From Myxococcota bacterium (GTDB lineage Bacteria > Myxococcota_A > Polyangia > Palsa-1104 > JAEUJZ01), in assembly GCA_025057315.1 (NCBI GenBank), contig JANWXW010000050.1:1-64000 (forward strand): 64,000 nt of DNA. Reading direction: 5' to 3'. Below are positions 1 through 7,472 of this stretch, piece by piece. The notes beneath the pieces were generated by a model. The model ran no database searches, was not told the origin of the DNA, and worked only from the letters and a program-made list of their open reading frames with translations. A program made the position numbers and the translations under genes. Position 1 is the first letter of the stretch, and each line of letters starts with the position of its first letter.

Positions 1-1644
1 CCCCCCCCCCCCCCTCACGACCACCCCCGGCCCCTCGCTTACGAACACGCACGCCCTCGCGCTGTGGAAGAGGCACGGCGGCGAGCTGTGGAAGAGGCGC
101 GGCGGCGAGCAGAGGAAGAGGCGCGGCGGCGAGCAGAGGAAGAGGCACGGCGGCGGGCAGAGGAAGAGGCACGGCGGCGAGCAGAGGAAGAGGCGCGGCG
201 GCGGGCAGAAGAAGAAGCACGGCGGCGGGCAGAGGAAGAGGCACGGCGGCGGGCAGAGGAAGAGCGCGAGCGCCTGACCCAGGAGGCCGCCAGGCGTGCG
301 CATGAGGCAGGGACCCGCACCGTGCAGCAGTCCCCTCCCTCCGACGCGCCCGTGGCGCAAGCACCTCCCGTCTCAGGGGGAGAGAGCCTGCGAGTGCCTC
401 CCATCGAGATGGATCGGGAGACCCTGGCTCGCGAAGCGGCGGCGTGGGAGGAGGCAGCCCAGGAACTGCTCTCGAAGATGTCGCAGCAGGTCGAATCGGC
501 AGAGGACAACAGCGCGACCACCGTGGCAGCTCCTCCTGCCGCCTCCACAAGGCATGTCGCTACCTGGCCGGCGATCCAAGGGCCCGGAGAGGAAGCCGGA
601 GCCCCTCCATCGGGGACCCAGCAGGCCCCTCAGGAGCCGATGTACCATCCCACCGCGGAGCACGAGGCTCGGTGGTTCGACGCCGATCCTGCGGCACCGC
701 CTTCGCCCGGGTCGCAACCCTTCTACGCTGCAGACGAGGAGTACGAGCCCTCCCGCGGTCGGCGGTTGCCCGTCCTGATGGGCAGCGTCGCGGCAGGGGT
801 GGCGCTTGTCCTGATTGTCGGTGTGGCCCTGGTTGGCAAGCTCGGACGGGGGCCGGACGGGGGGGCCGTGACCCGTCCTGTCGAGGAGATACCGCAGCCC
901 CAAGCGACGCCCCCCCCGACCCAGGGCACCAGCAAGCCGACGTCCCCATCGCAGCCCCAGGCCACCGCCCTTGCCCCTGGGCCCCAAGCCGAAGGCCCGA
1001 AGCCGGCTGCGCCTGCCCTCCCGGGAACCACGGAGCCGCCCCCGTCCCTGCCGTCTGCTGAGCCGAGGCGGGCGGAGGCCGGCGAGGCGGGGCGGACCGC
1101 AGGGCAGACGCCGGGTGCCCAGGTCCAGGGAGCTGATGTGCCTAGGTCCGAGCCCCCACCGGCCGGGTTCGCCAAGCCCAGAGCGCCGAAGGCCGGAGAA
1201 GCCAAGCTCGGTTCCATGCCGGAGGCAGAGCCATCTCATGCTCCTCTCCGACCGCCCGCTAAGACCGCCGCAGCCGAGGTGGAGGAGCACCTCCAACTCG
1301 GGCGCCAGAAGCTGAACGCAGGGGACGTGACAGCCGCGGCGGCCAGCTTTGCCAGAGCCCGCGAACTGGACCCGCGCAGCGCCGATGCGCTGGCCGGCCT
1401 GGGTGAGGTGGCGTTCGAGCAAGGCAGGTGGGAGGAGTCGGTGCGGCACCTCCAAAAGGCCGTCAAGCTGTCGCCGGAGCGTGCCTCCTACCATCTTCTT
1501 TTGGGCCAATCCCTCTTCCGGCTGGGCCGTTACAAGGACGCGGCCGATGCGTACCGCAAGGCCCTCCAGCTGAACCCCTCCCTCCAGGAAGCGCGGGATC
1601 TGCTGAACGCGGCGGAGAAGAAGCTGGCCGAGTCCGAGGACTGA
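1..1644 (+). CDS. TPR protein with repetitive charged helix, 5' end outside window
   Basis: The frame is open to the left edge, so the true start may lie upstream; the first in-frame start codon inside the window is GTG at 64. The N-terminal part is an extended Glu/Arg/Ala helix made of an eight-residue repeat (EEEARRRA-like). A Pro-rich linker follows, then a single membrane segment near residues 236-262 counted from the GTG (PVLMGSVAAGVALVLIVGVA), another long Pro/Ala linker, and two or three TPR units at the C-terminus (about residues 405-520; motifs LGRQKLNAGDVTAAAASFARA and LGQSLFRLGRYKDAADAYRKA). This is a scaffold architecture: a membrane-anchored protein with a TPR domain for protein binding on one side and a stiff charged helix on the other. 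No enzymatic domain is visible. Function unknown. Confidence 0.8.
   Translation, partial: PPPPPHDHPRPLAYEHARPRAVEEARRRAVEEARRRAEEEARRRAEEEARRRAEEEARRRAEEEARRRAEEEARRRAEEEARRRAEEERERLTQEAARRAHEAGTRTVQQSPPSDAPVAQAPPVSGGESLRVPPIEMDRETLAREAAAWEEAAQELLSKMSQQVESAEDNSATTVAAPPAASTRHVATWPAIQGPGEEAGAPPSGTQQAPQEPMYHPTAEHEARWFDADPAAPPSPGSQPFYAADEEYEPSRGRRLPVLMGSVAAGVALVLIVGVALVGKLGRGPDGGAVTRPVEEIPQPQATPPPTQGTSKPTSPSQPQATALAPGPQAEGPKPAAPALPGTTEPPPSLPSAEPRRAEAGEAGRTAGQTPGAQVQGADVPRSEPPPAGFAKPRAPKAGEAKLGSMPEAEPSHAPLRPPAKTAAAEVEEHLQLGRQKLNAGDVTAAAASFARARELDPRSADALAGLGEVAFEQGRWEESVRHLQKAVKLSPERASYHLLLGQSLFRLGRYKDAADAYRKALQLNPSLQEARDLLNAAEKKLAESED
64..255 (+). repeat. 24-bp tandem repeat, 8 units
   Basis: Eight consecutive 24-bp units, consensus GAGGAAGAGGCRCGGCGGCG followed by RGCA, each encode eight residues (EEEARRRA). 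Variation is almost all at silent or A/G positions. A diverged unit precedes at 40-63 and a decayed one follows at 256-279. The length is a multiple of three, so copy-number change would lengthen or shorten the helix without a frameshift. Confidence 0.95.
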
Positions 1645-1781
1645 GCCGGTTGGAGCGTCCATCAGCCCCCATCAAGCCGCTTGGGCAGAGGGCCGATGCT
1701 CTGCTTGGCCGGCCGCCGGTCTCTGCCTGACAAGACAGCAGGCCGTGCAGCTTATGACCGACGAAGAGCAAGATGTTTCTT

Positions 1782-1809
1782 TTGCGCGCACCAGAAGCGG
1801 TGCTATCGT
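1782..1809 (+). promoter_or_regulatory. Possible promoter for the 55-aa gene
   Basis: TTGCGC (1782-1787) and TATCGT (1804-1809) are separated by 16 nt, about 40 nt before the start of the small gene at 1851. The match to the sigma-70 consensus is modest. The rest of 1645-1850 shows no gene. Confidence 0.3.
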
Positions 1810-1850
1810 GGTAATCAAAGTTCAGCACTGGTGCATCGGAGGGGTCAAAG

Positions 1851-2018
1851 ATGACGCGGACCCGACGTAGGCTGACGCCCAGCCGACACGAGCTGGAAAC
1901 CCCATGGGAGCCTGAGCCCTTGATGGTGCCGCTGCACCTGCCCGAGCCGCCCCAGGAGGTGCGCCTGGACAAGGGCCGCGACGAGGGGCCGCGCGTGATC
2001 GTGATCGATCTCGCGTAG
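1851..2018 (+). CDS. Small hypothetical protein, 55 aa
   Basis: ATG at 1851 is preceded by a good ribosome site (GGAGGGG, 1838-1844). The product is short, starts very basic (MTRTRRRLTPSRHE) and is Pro/Glu-rich in the middle (LHLPEPPQEVRL). It ends in a hydrophobic patch (VIVIDLA). No signal peptide, membrane helix or known domain is visible. It stands alone between the TPR gene and the convergent tatC. The clear ribosome site is the main reason to believe it. Confidence 0.5.
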   Translation: MTRTRRRLTPSRHELETPWEPEPLMVPLHLPEPPQEVRLDKGRDEGPRVIVIDLA

Positions 2019-2123
2019 CCGCGCCTGGGGGAGCGTTCTGCGTGTTGGGTGGCCGCGCTCGGGGAGCTTGTTCTGGTGTGTTGGGTGGCTACGCCCGGGG
2101 GAGTTTGTTCTATTCCTTGGGGG
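2016..2123. repeat. Three degenerate ~36-bp tandem units
   Basis: Units lie at 2016-2052, 2053-2088 and 2089-2123. Each has the pattern C-CGCGCYYGGGGGAG, then a T-rich stretch (TTGTTCT), then GTGTTGGGTGG. The array starts at the stop codon of the 55-aa gene and runs into the last codons of tatC, so it occupies the whole space between the two convergent genes. Confidence 0.75.
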
Positions 2124-3018
2124 CGAGGGCGGTGGGGGCGTGCACGGCAGGTTGATCGGCGCTACGGCGACGGCGCTGCACCAGCCAGGCAAGGGCGATG
2201 CTGAGGTTGTACAGCACCGTGAGCGAGCCGGCCATCGCCAGCTGTCCAATCACCAGGTCCCCCGGTGTTAAGATCGCGCCGGCCACGGCAAACAGAAGGA
2301 TCGCGTAGCGGTTGAAGCGCCACAACGAAGCCGCCGATACCACGCCGAGCATCGTCAGCACGGACAGGATAAGAGGGAGCTCGAACACCGCGCCGAAGAC
2401 CAACAGCAGCATGAGCGTGAGGCCGAAGTACTCGTCCATGCTGATCATGGGGCGGATGCTCGCGGCATGGACCACGTCGACGGCGCCTTCCAGCTCCCGG
2501 GTAAGCTGCACGGTGGCGTCCTGCGCTGCTGTGAGGAAGAACTCGTAGCCAGCTGGCAGCACGAGCTGGTAGCAGAACACGCCGCCGCCGACAAAGAGCA
2601 ACACGGCCGTGAGCACGAAGGGAACAGCCCACCGCTTTTCGTGCGGGTATAGACCGGGCGAGATGAAGGCCCAGAGCTGGTGGAAGATGACGGGCGAGGC
2701 GAAGAAGATGGCCGCCACCAGAGCGGTCTTGAGCAGGACCAGAAATGCCTCGATGGGGCTGGTGAAGATGATCTGGCCGACAATGCCCTGCTCCTTGGCC
2801 TTCTGGAAGGCACCCAGCAGAGGCTTGGCCATCACCCGGAACAGGAAGCCCCGGAACACGTAGCAGCCGATGGCAGCGATCACAACCGCCAGAAGGCTGT
2901 TGCGGAGGCGGTCGCGGAGCTCGCTGAGATGATCCATAAACGGCATCCGCCGCTCGTCGTTGGCCTCGTTGCCGGTTCCCTCGGGCGGTCCGGTGGCCCC
3001 GGTGGGCTGGTCGCTCAT
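2110..3018 (-). CDS. tatC: Sec-independent protein translocase TatC
   Basis: Multi-spanning receptor subunit of the twin-arginine translocase, which exports folded proteins across the inner membrane. It has the family hallmark near the start of the fold (MDHLSELRDRL) and several hydrophobic segments consistent with the six-helix TatC topology (for example FVLTAVLLFVGGGVFCY and YFGLTLMLLLVFGAVFELPL). Its 302 residues are normal for the family once the N-terminal Pro/Gly tail and the C-terminal basic tail are allowed for. The ATG overlaps the stop of tatA by 4 bp, so the two are translationally coupled. Candidate clients in this window include redox proteins such as the Rieske lipoprotein at 26491. 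Confidence 0.96.
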   Translation of the reverse strand: MSDQPTGATGPPEGTGNEANDERRMPFMDHLSELRDRLRNSLLAVVIAAIGCYVFRGFLFRVMAKPLLGAFQKAKEQGIVGQIIFTSPIEAFLVLLKTALVAAIFFASPVIFHQLWAFISPGLYPHEKRWAVPFVLTAVLLFVGGGVFCYQLVLPAGYEFFLTAAQDATVQLTRELEGAVDVVHAASIRPMISMDEYFGLTLMLLLVFGAVFELPLILSVLTMLGVVSAASLWRFNRYAILLFAVAGAILTPGDLVIGQLAMAGSLTVLYNLSIALAWLVQRRRRSADQPAVHAPTALAPKE

Positions 3019-3398
3019 GGCGGCGTTCCCCTGGAACCTCCCTGGTCCATGTTACCGGCCGCCGATGCCTGACTCCCAGGCGGGTCCTGCAGCGGGGCGG
3101 GCTCTGCCGCGGCCGGACCCTGGGCGGAGGAGTCGGCCCGGGGTGACGGGTCCGGAGGCGTCATAAAATCATAGCGGAATGGGGGCGGCTCATCGCGTAG
3201 GGCCGAGCGGAGCTCCTCGAAAGGCCGCCGCACTTCCTCATCGATCTCGATCTGATCTCGCAGTTCGCGCGTGGCCCGGCGGAAGCTGCGAATGGCTCGG
3301 CCCAAGTTGGAGGCCAGCTCTGGGATGCGCTTGGGGCCCATGACAAGGAGGGCGAGCACCAGGATGACCGCCAGCTCCATCGGCCCGAGACCAAACAT
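3015..3398 (-). CDS. tatA: Twin-arginine translocase subunit TatA/TatB
   Basis: Small Tat subunit of 127 residues: one N-terminal membrane helix (MELAVILVLALLVMG), the hinge (PKRIPELASNLGRAI), an amphipathic helix, then an acidic and Pro/Ala-rich tail. ATG at 3398 was chosen because the family begins almost exactly with MFGLGPMEL. Only one TatA-type gene lies beside tatC, so it may act as TatA, TatB or both; the longish acidic region after the amphipathic helix is somewhat TatB-like. A promoter-like -10 box sits only 7 nt before the ATG, so the mRNA may be leaderless. Confidence 0.92.
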   Translation of the reverse strand: MFGLGPMELAVILVLALLVMGPKRIPELASNLGRAIRSFRRATRELRDQIEIDEEVRRPFEELRSALRDEPPPFRYDFMTPPDPSPRADSSAQGPAAAEPAPLQDPPGSQASAAGNMDQGGSRGTPP

Positions 3399-3405
3399 AG
3401 TAGGC

Positions 3406-3434
3406 AGTCTACGCGCTCCTCTGGGTGCGAGCAA
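3406..3434 (-). promoter_or_regulatory. Candidate tatA-tatC promoter, nearly leaderless
   Basis: On the minus strand TTGCTC (3434-3429) and TAGACT (3411-3406) are 17 nt apart, and the -10 box ends 7 nt before the tatA ATG. Transcription would start at about the A of the start codon. Confidence 0.45.
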
Positions 3435-3547
3435 GTCCCCCCGACGGAGCATCCAGCCCTTATCAGCGACGGGATAGAGCGGGCCCTGCCTTGACAATGC
3501 ACGGAGCCAGGTGGTAGATGGTCCCCCAGAGTTGTCGCAGACCGCGA

Positions 3548-3619
3548 TGGGGCGTCGACAAGTGGTAAGTCACGGGTCTTTGGTACCCGCATCCGCAGGT
3601 TCGAATCCTGCCGCCCCAG
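3548..3619 (+). tRNA. tRNA-Gln (anticodon TTG)
   Basis: A full cloverleaf can be folded: acceptor arm TGGGGCG/CGCCCCA (3548-3554 with 3612-3618), D-arm with GTGGTAAGTC, anticodon stem CGGGT/ACCCG with loop CTTTGGT giving TTG, and T-arm containing GGTTCGAATCC. The U-starting acceptor (TGGGG) is typical of tRNA-Gln. CCA is not encoded. It lies just upstream of prs. Confidence 0.95.
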
Positions 3620-3647
3620 CTCCTGAGGGCCGCGTTGCGCCGCGGCA

Positions 3648-4604
3648 GTGTCGGACATGATCAAGGCGCTCAGCATCTTTTCGGGAAACGCCAACCGTGA
3701 GCTCGTGGAGGCCATTTGCCGCCACATCGAGGTTCGGCCTGGCGCAGCCGAGGTCTCTACCTTCTCCGACGGGGAGATCTTTGTGGAAATCCGCGAAAAT
3801 GTCCGCGGCGTGAACTGCTTTGTGGTTCAGCCCACCTGCGCGCCTGTGAACAACAACCTGATGGAGCTGCTCATCATGATCGACGCGCTCAAACGCGCTT
3901 CGGCGGGCTCCATCATCGCCATCATCCCCTATTTTGGCTATGCGCGGCAGGACCGCAAGGTCAAACCGCGCACGCCCATCTCGTCGAAGCTGGTGGCGGA
4001 TTTGATCACCGCCGCGGGCGCCGATCGTGTGGTGTCAGTGGACCTGCACGCGGGGCAGATCCAGGGCTTTTTCGACATCCCGGTGGACCACCTGTACGCA
4101 ATGCCCGTCATGATTGAGTACCTGCGCAGCCGTGGGCTGACGGGGCCTGACTCCATCGTCATCTCTCCGGACGCCGGTGGTGTGGAACGTGCGCGCGCCT
4201 ACTCCAAGCGGCTGGAGTCGACATTGGCCATTATCGACAAGCGACGGCCGGCACCAAACATCTCTGAGGTCATGAACATCATCGGCGAGGTGCGTGGCAA
4301 GCATGCCGTCATTGTCGATGACATCGTCGACACCGCGGGGACAATCACCGAGGCCGCCCGGGCCATCTTGGAGCAGGGGGCTCGCTCGGTACTGGCTTGT
4401 TGCACCCACGGTGTGCTGTCGGGCCCAGCGCTCCGCCGCATCGAGGAGTCAGGCCTGAGCGAGGTGGTGGTGACAGACACCATTCCGCAGGCTGCGGCCG
4501 TGCGGGCCTGCAGCAAGATCAAGGTCTTGTCTGTGGCACGGCTCCTGGGCGAGGCGATCAAGCGAATTCATCACGGCGACTCCATTTCCAATCTCTTCAT
4601 CTAG
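3648..4604 (+). CDS. prs: Ribose-phosphate pyrophosphokinase (PRPP synthetase)
   Basis: Makes PRPP from ribose 5-phosphate and ATP for purine, pyrimidine, His and Trp synthesis. Family motifs are present: FSGNANRELVEAI at the N-terminus, FVVQPTCAPVNNNLMELLIM, RQDRKVKPRTPI (flexible-loop and ATP residues), the metal site VDLHAGQIQGFF, and the PRPP loop VIVDDIVDTAGTI. The length of 318 aa is standard. The start could be GTG 3648 or ATG 3657; the shorter form begins MIKALSIFSGN, closer to the family, and neither has a strong ribosome site (GAGGG at 3625-3629). prs followed by the L25/Ctc gene and pth is a common conserved order. Confidence 0.97.
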   Translation: MSDMIKALSIFSGNANRELVEAICRHIEVRPGAAEVSTFSDGEIFVEIRENVRGVNCFVVQPTCAPVNNNLMELLIMIDALKRASAGSIIAIIPYFGYARQDRKVKPRTPISSKLVADLITAAGADRVVSVDLHAGQIQGFFDIPVDHLYAMPVMIEYLRSRGLTGPDSIVISPDAGGVERARAYSKRLESTLAIIDKRRPAPNISEVMNIIGEVRGKHAVIVDDIVDTAGTITEAARAILEQGARSVLACCTHGVLSGPALRRIEESGLSEVVVTDTIPQAAAVRACSKIKVLSVARLLGEAIKRIHHGDSISNLFI

Positions 4605-4649
4605 GTATCTGAGCGGAGTTATTTTCATCTGGCCCTGGGTGTGGGGGGC

Positions 4650-4655
4650 TTGACA
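4650..4655 (+). promoter_or_regulatory. Possible -35 box before the L25 gene
   Basis: A perfect TTGACA at 4650-4655 lies 70 nt before the L25 start codon. No good -10 box sits at the right distance, so this is weak support for a separate promoter between prs and the ribosomal gene. Confidence 0.25.
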
Positions 4656-4725
4656 CAGCTGCCGAGATATGGCGGATTAGACCGCTCGCGGGAACCAGAA
4701 CGACGGGAACACACAAGGGACATCC

Positions 4726-5469
4726 ATGCAAGTGGGCATCATCCACGCGCAGGTCCGCCCGGGCGTCGGCAAGGGCCATGCGCGCAAGCTTCGCAACAAG
4801 GGCCACGTCCCGGCCATCTGCTATGGCGCTGGCGCCGAACCGATTCCGGTGTCGGTGGATCCGGCGGCCCTCCACAAGGCGCTTGACCCGGCCAAGGGCC
4901 GCAACACGCTGCTCCGGATGCGCCTGGAGGGCCCCGAGGGGACCCAAGACATTCCGGTGCTGCTCCGCGATACTCAGCGTGACAAGCTCACCGGTCGGTT
5001 GATTCACGTCGACTTCTTGCGTGTTCGTCTTGACCAGCCGGTCCAGGTCACTGTTCCGTTGGTGCTCGTCGGCAAGGCGGAGGGCGTCAAGGCAGGTGGG
5101 ACGCTGCACCAAGTCTACCGCAGCCTGGTGGTGCGGTGCGCTCCCGAGCGGATTCCAGCCTCCATCGAGGTCGACGTGTCACCGCTGGGCATCGGCCAGG
5201 CGCTGCACGTTTCGGATGTGAAGCTCCCCGAGGGGGTGACCTCCGCTGTACCAGAGGGCACGACGCTGTGCGTGGTGGTGGCGCCCAAGGCCGACAAGAC
5301 GCCTGGTCAGGCCGAGGCAGCTCCAACGGAGGGCGCACCCGCTGAGGGCGCACCCGCCGAGGCCAAGAAGGAGGAGAAGGCCCCAGCCAAGGCTCCTGCG
5401 GCCAAAGCTCCTGCGGCCAAGGCTCCTGCGGCCAAGGCCCCAGCCAAGCCCCCTGCCAAGGGCAAGTAG
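4726..5469 (+). CDS. rplY: 50S ribosomal protein L25 / general stress protein Ctc
   Basis: 5S-rRNA-binding ribosomal protein of the long (Ctc/TL5) type: an N-terminal L25 beta-barrel (RPGVGKGHARKLRNKGHVPAICYG) and a C-terminal TL5 domain (HVDFLRVRLDQPVQVTVPLVLVG). After the folded part (about residue 190) comes a lysine/alanine/proline tail with four near-identical APAAKA units (5386-5448), which lengthens the protein to 247 aa. The tail is low-complexity, strongly basic and presumably contacts rRNA. AAGGGA precedes the ATG. Confidence 0.94.
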   Translation: MQVGIIHAQVRPGVGKGHARKLRNKGHVPAICYGAGAEPIPVSVDPAALHKALDPAKGRNTLLRMRLEGPEGTQDIPVLLRDTQRDKLTGRLIHVDFLRVRLDQPVQVTVPLVLVGKAEGVKAGGTLHQVYRSLVVRCAPERIPASIEVDVSPLGIGQALHVSDVKLPEGVTSAVPEGTTLCVVVAPKADKTPGQAEAAPTEGAPAEGAPAEAKKEEKAPAKAPAAKAPAAKAPAAKAPAKPPAKGK

Positions 5470-5478
5470 TAAGCGGGC

Positions 5479-6066
5479 GTGTGGCTCGTGGTCGGATTGG
5501 GAAATCCAGGACCCGAATATGCCGACCATCGCCACAACATTGGCTTCTTGGTGGTCGATGAGCTGGTCAGGCGCTGGCAGGCGGCAGGGCCACAGCGCAA
5601 ATTTGGTAGCGAGCTGCATCAGATCGACCGGGCGGGGGAGCGGATCTATTTGCAGAAACCGATGGAGTTTATGAACCTGTCTGGCCAGGCGGTTCAGCGG
5701 GCGGTGGCCTTCTACCGCATCGAGCCGCGGCGGGTGATCGTGATTCATGATGACATCGACCTGCCGCGGGGTCGCTTGCGGATCAAGGCAGGGGGCGGCC
5801 ATGGCGGGCACAACGGCCTTCGGTCGATCTCCGGCGCCATCGGACCGGCCTACCTACGAGTGCGGTGCGGCATCGGGCGCCCGAGCGGAGGCAAGGAGCA
5901 GATCGTAGGATATGTGCTGGGACCGTTTGGCCGTGACGAGCAGAAGCTTCTGCCTGAATTCATCGCCCGCGCTGCCGATGCGGTGGAGATGATCCTGGAC
6001 CGCGGCGTGGATCGCGCCATGAACGAAGTAAACGGCAACAAGCACAGTGGATCTGAGCCGGTCTGA
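5479..6066 (+). CDS. pth: Peptidyl-tRNA hydrolase
   Basis: Recycles tRNA by cleaving peptidyl-tRNA released from stalled ribosomes. The start is GTG 5479, giving MWLVVGLGNPGPEY, the canonical beginning. The catalytic region HRHNIGFLVVDEL contains the family His, and the second signature is VIVIHDDIDLPRGRLRIK followed by GGGHGGHNGLRSI. Its 195 aa are normal. It lies 9 nt after the L25 gene, so cotranscription is likely. Confidence 0.96.
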   Translation: MWLVVGLGNPGPEYADHRHNIGFLVVDELVRRWQAAGPQRKFGSELHQIDRAGERIYLQKPMEFMNLSGQAVQRAVAFYRIEPRRVIVIHDDIDLPRGRLRIKAGGGHGGHNGLRSISGAIGPAYLRVRCGIGRPSGGKEQIVGYVLGPFGRDEQKLLPEFIARAADAVEMILDRGVDRAMNEVNGNKHSGSEPV

Positions 6067-6090
6067 GCAGCAGCTCGCACCGGCCTCCTC

Positions 6091-6111
6091 GCCCCCGGGG
6101 CATGCGGGGGC
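6091..6111 (+). promoter_or_regulatory. Hairpin in the rpsF leader
   Basis: GCCCCCG (6091-6097) pairs perfectly with CGGGGGC (6105-6111) around a 7-nt loop, followed by CTCCCAAACCCG and the ribosome site GAGGAGG before rpsF. S6:S18 complexes are known to autoregulate through leader hairpins in several bacteria. Whether this one does is inference. Confidence 0.35.
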
Positions 6112-6138
6112 TCCCAAACCCGAGAGGAGGATACACAC

Positions 6139-6651
6139 ATGGCCACGTCCATGAGAGACGAGCCCGGGACGCAGCGAGAGTACGAGACCATCTTCATCCT
6201 GCGTCCGGACACCAACCAGGACGGCATCACGGCGGTCAACGCACGCATTCGCTCGGTGATCGAGCAGATGGGCGGCAAGATCCTGCGCCTGGACAACTGG
6301 GGCAAGCGCAAGCTTGCCTATGAGATCAAAAAGCAGCTGAAGGGCATCTACCTATACTGGCAGTATCTGGGCACCTCGGGGATCGTCGAGGAGATCGAGC
6401 GCAACCTGCGGATGCTCGACTCGGTGATACGCTACTACACCGTCAAGATCGATGAGGACGTCGATCCCAACGCGCGGCCCACAACCGTCGATGAGGAGAC
6501 CTTTGTCAAGGCGGCCAGCACCGTTCCCGATGAGGAGGAGCTGGTCACCGGTGCTGCGATGCCGCGCTTCCGCGATGACGAGGATGCCGATGTCGACGAG
6601 GACTACGATCCAGATTTGGACGACATCGATCTTGACAAGCCAGAGGAGTAG
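6139..6651 (+). CDS. rpsF: 30S ribosomal protein S6
   Basis: Binds S18 and the central domain of 16S rRNA. The core is clear (YETIFILRPDTNQDGI; GGKILRLDNWGKRKLAYEIKKQLKGIY; DSVIRYYTVKI). The protein is 170 aa, long for S6, because of an Asp/Glu-rich C-terminal tail (about residues 125-170) ending DDIDLDKPEE. Acidic S6 tails occur in other bacteria through post-translational glutamylation; here acidity is genetically encoded. First gene of rpsF-rpsR-rplI with a strong ribosome site. Confidence 0.96.
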   Translation: MATSMRDEPGTQREYETIFILRPDTNQDGITAVNARIRSVIEQMGGKILRLDNWGKRKLAYEIKKQLKGIYLYWQYLGTSGIVEEIERNLRMLDSVIRYYTVKIDEDVDPNARPTTVDEETFVKAASTVPDEEELVTGAAMPRFRDDEDADVDEDYDPDLDDIDLDKPEE

Positions 6652-6654
6652 CCC

Positions 6655-6954
6655 ATGGCCATTGAGCTGAACGAGGGTGGCAAGGCCCTGCGAGGAACCA
6701 AGGCAGACAAGAAGGCACAGGTGGTGCGCAAACGTGGGTTTGCTCGTCGCAAGGTGTGCCGCTTCTGCGCCGACAAGAACGTGCCCATCGACTACAAGGA
6801 CCCCCAGACGCTGAAATACTTCATCACCGACAGGGGCAAGATCATCCCCCGGCGGATCTCTGGTAACTGCGCGAAACATCAAAGGAAAGTAGCGATCGCC
6901 ATCAAGCGTGCCCGCATGATCGCGCTCTTGCCCTTTACGGTCACAGGGAAGTAG
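6655..6954 (+). CDS. rpsR: 30S ribosomal protein S18
   Basis: Small rRNA-binding protein that pairs with S6 on the 30S platform. The motif [13 protein letters not shown] with two cysteines is the zinc-type (C+) S18 form, followed by the core [19 protein letters not shown] and [13 protein letters not shown]. There are four Cys/His ligand candidates (C, C, C, H). It starts 4 nt after the rpsF stop. Confidence 0.96.
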   Translation: MAIELNEGGKALRGTKADKKAQVVRKRGFARRKVCRFCADKNVPIDYKDPQTLKYFITDRGKIIPRRISGNCAKHQRKVAIAIKRARMIALLPFTVTGK

Positions 6955-6963
6955 GAGGCAGCG

Positions 6964-7410
6964 ATGAAGGTCATCCTGCGCGAAGATGTGTCCAACCTGG
7001 GCAAAAGTGGCGATGTGGTGACGGTGCGCGATGGCTATGGCCGCAACTTCCTGCTGCCGCAGGGGCTGGCTGTGCTTGCCACCGAGCGCAATGTGAAGCA
7101 GATCGAGCACCAGCGGAAGATCATCGCAGCGCGCAACGCCAAGCTGGCTAGAGATGCCCAGGCGATAGCCGACCGATTGGCCGCGGTGGAGGTCGTCATC
7201 CCTCGCCACGCAGGAGAGGCTGACAAGCTGTTCGGCGCTGTTACCACACGCGACATCGAGGAGGCGCTCAAGGCGATGGGTCTGACGGTGGATCGACGAA
7301 AGATCCACCTACCGGATCCGATCAAGGCGCTTGGCGACTACAGCGTGGATGTGAAGCTGGGCCACGGGGTCAGCACCAAGATCAAGGTTCGGATCATCGC
7401 CCAGAGCTGA
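6964..7410 (+). CDS. rplI: 50S ribosomal protein L9
   Basis: Two-domain protein that projects from the 50S base and limits frameshifting. The N-terminal domain is nearly consensus (MKVILREDVSNLGKSGDVV, then VRDGYGRNFLLPQGLA). A long linking helix follows, then the C-terminal domain (TTRDIEEALKAMG, VDRRKIHLPDPIKALG). Standard length at 148 aa. Nine nt after rpsR, with GGAGGC upstream. Confidence 0.97.
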   Translation: MKVILREDVSNLGKSGDVVTVRDGYGRNFLLPQGLAVLATERNVKQIEHQRKIIAARNAKLARDAQAIADRLAAVEVVIPRHAGEADKLFGAVTTRDIEEALKAMGLTVDRRKIHLPDPIKALGDYSVDVKLGHGVSTKIKVRIIAQS

Positions 7411-7472
7411 GGGAGCAGTCTTTAGCGCTGCGCTCGGGCTGCCGATTGCTCGTGCAGAGCAATGGAGGTCCT

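Noticed and set aside
373..1662. A 429-residue minus-strand frame opposite the first TPR gene
   Set aside because: Arg/Gly/Leu-rich antisense of a gene with clear TPR motifs.
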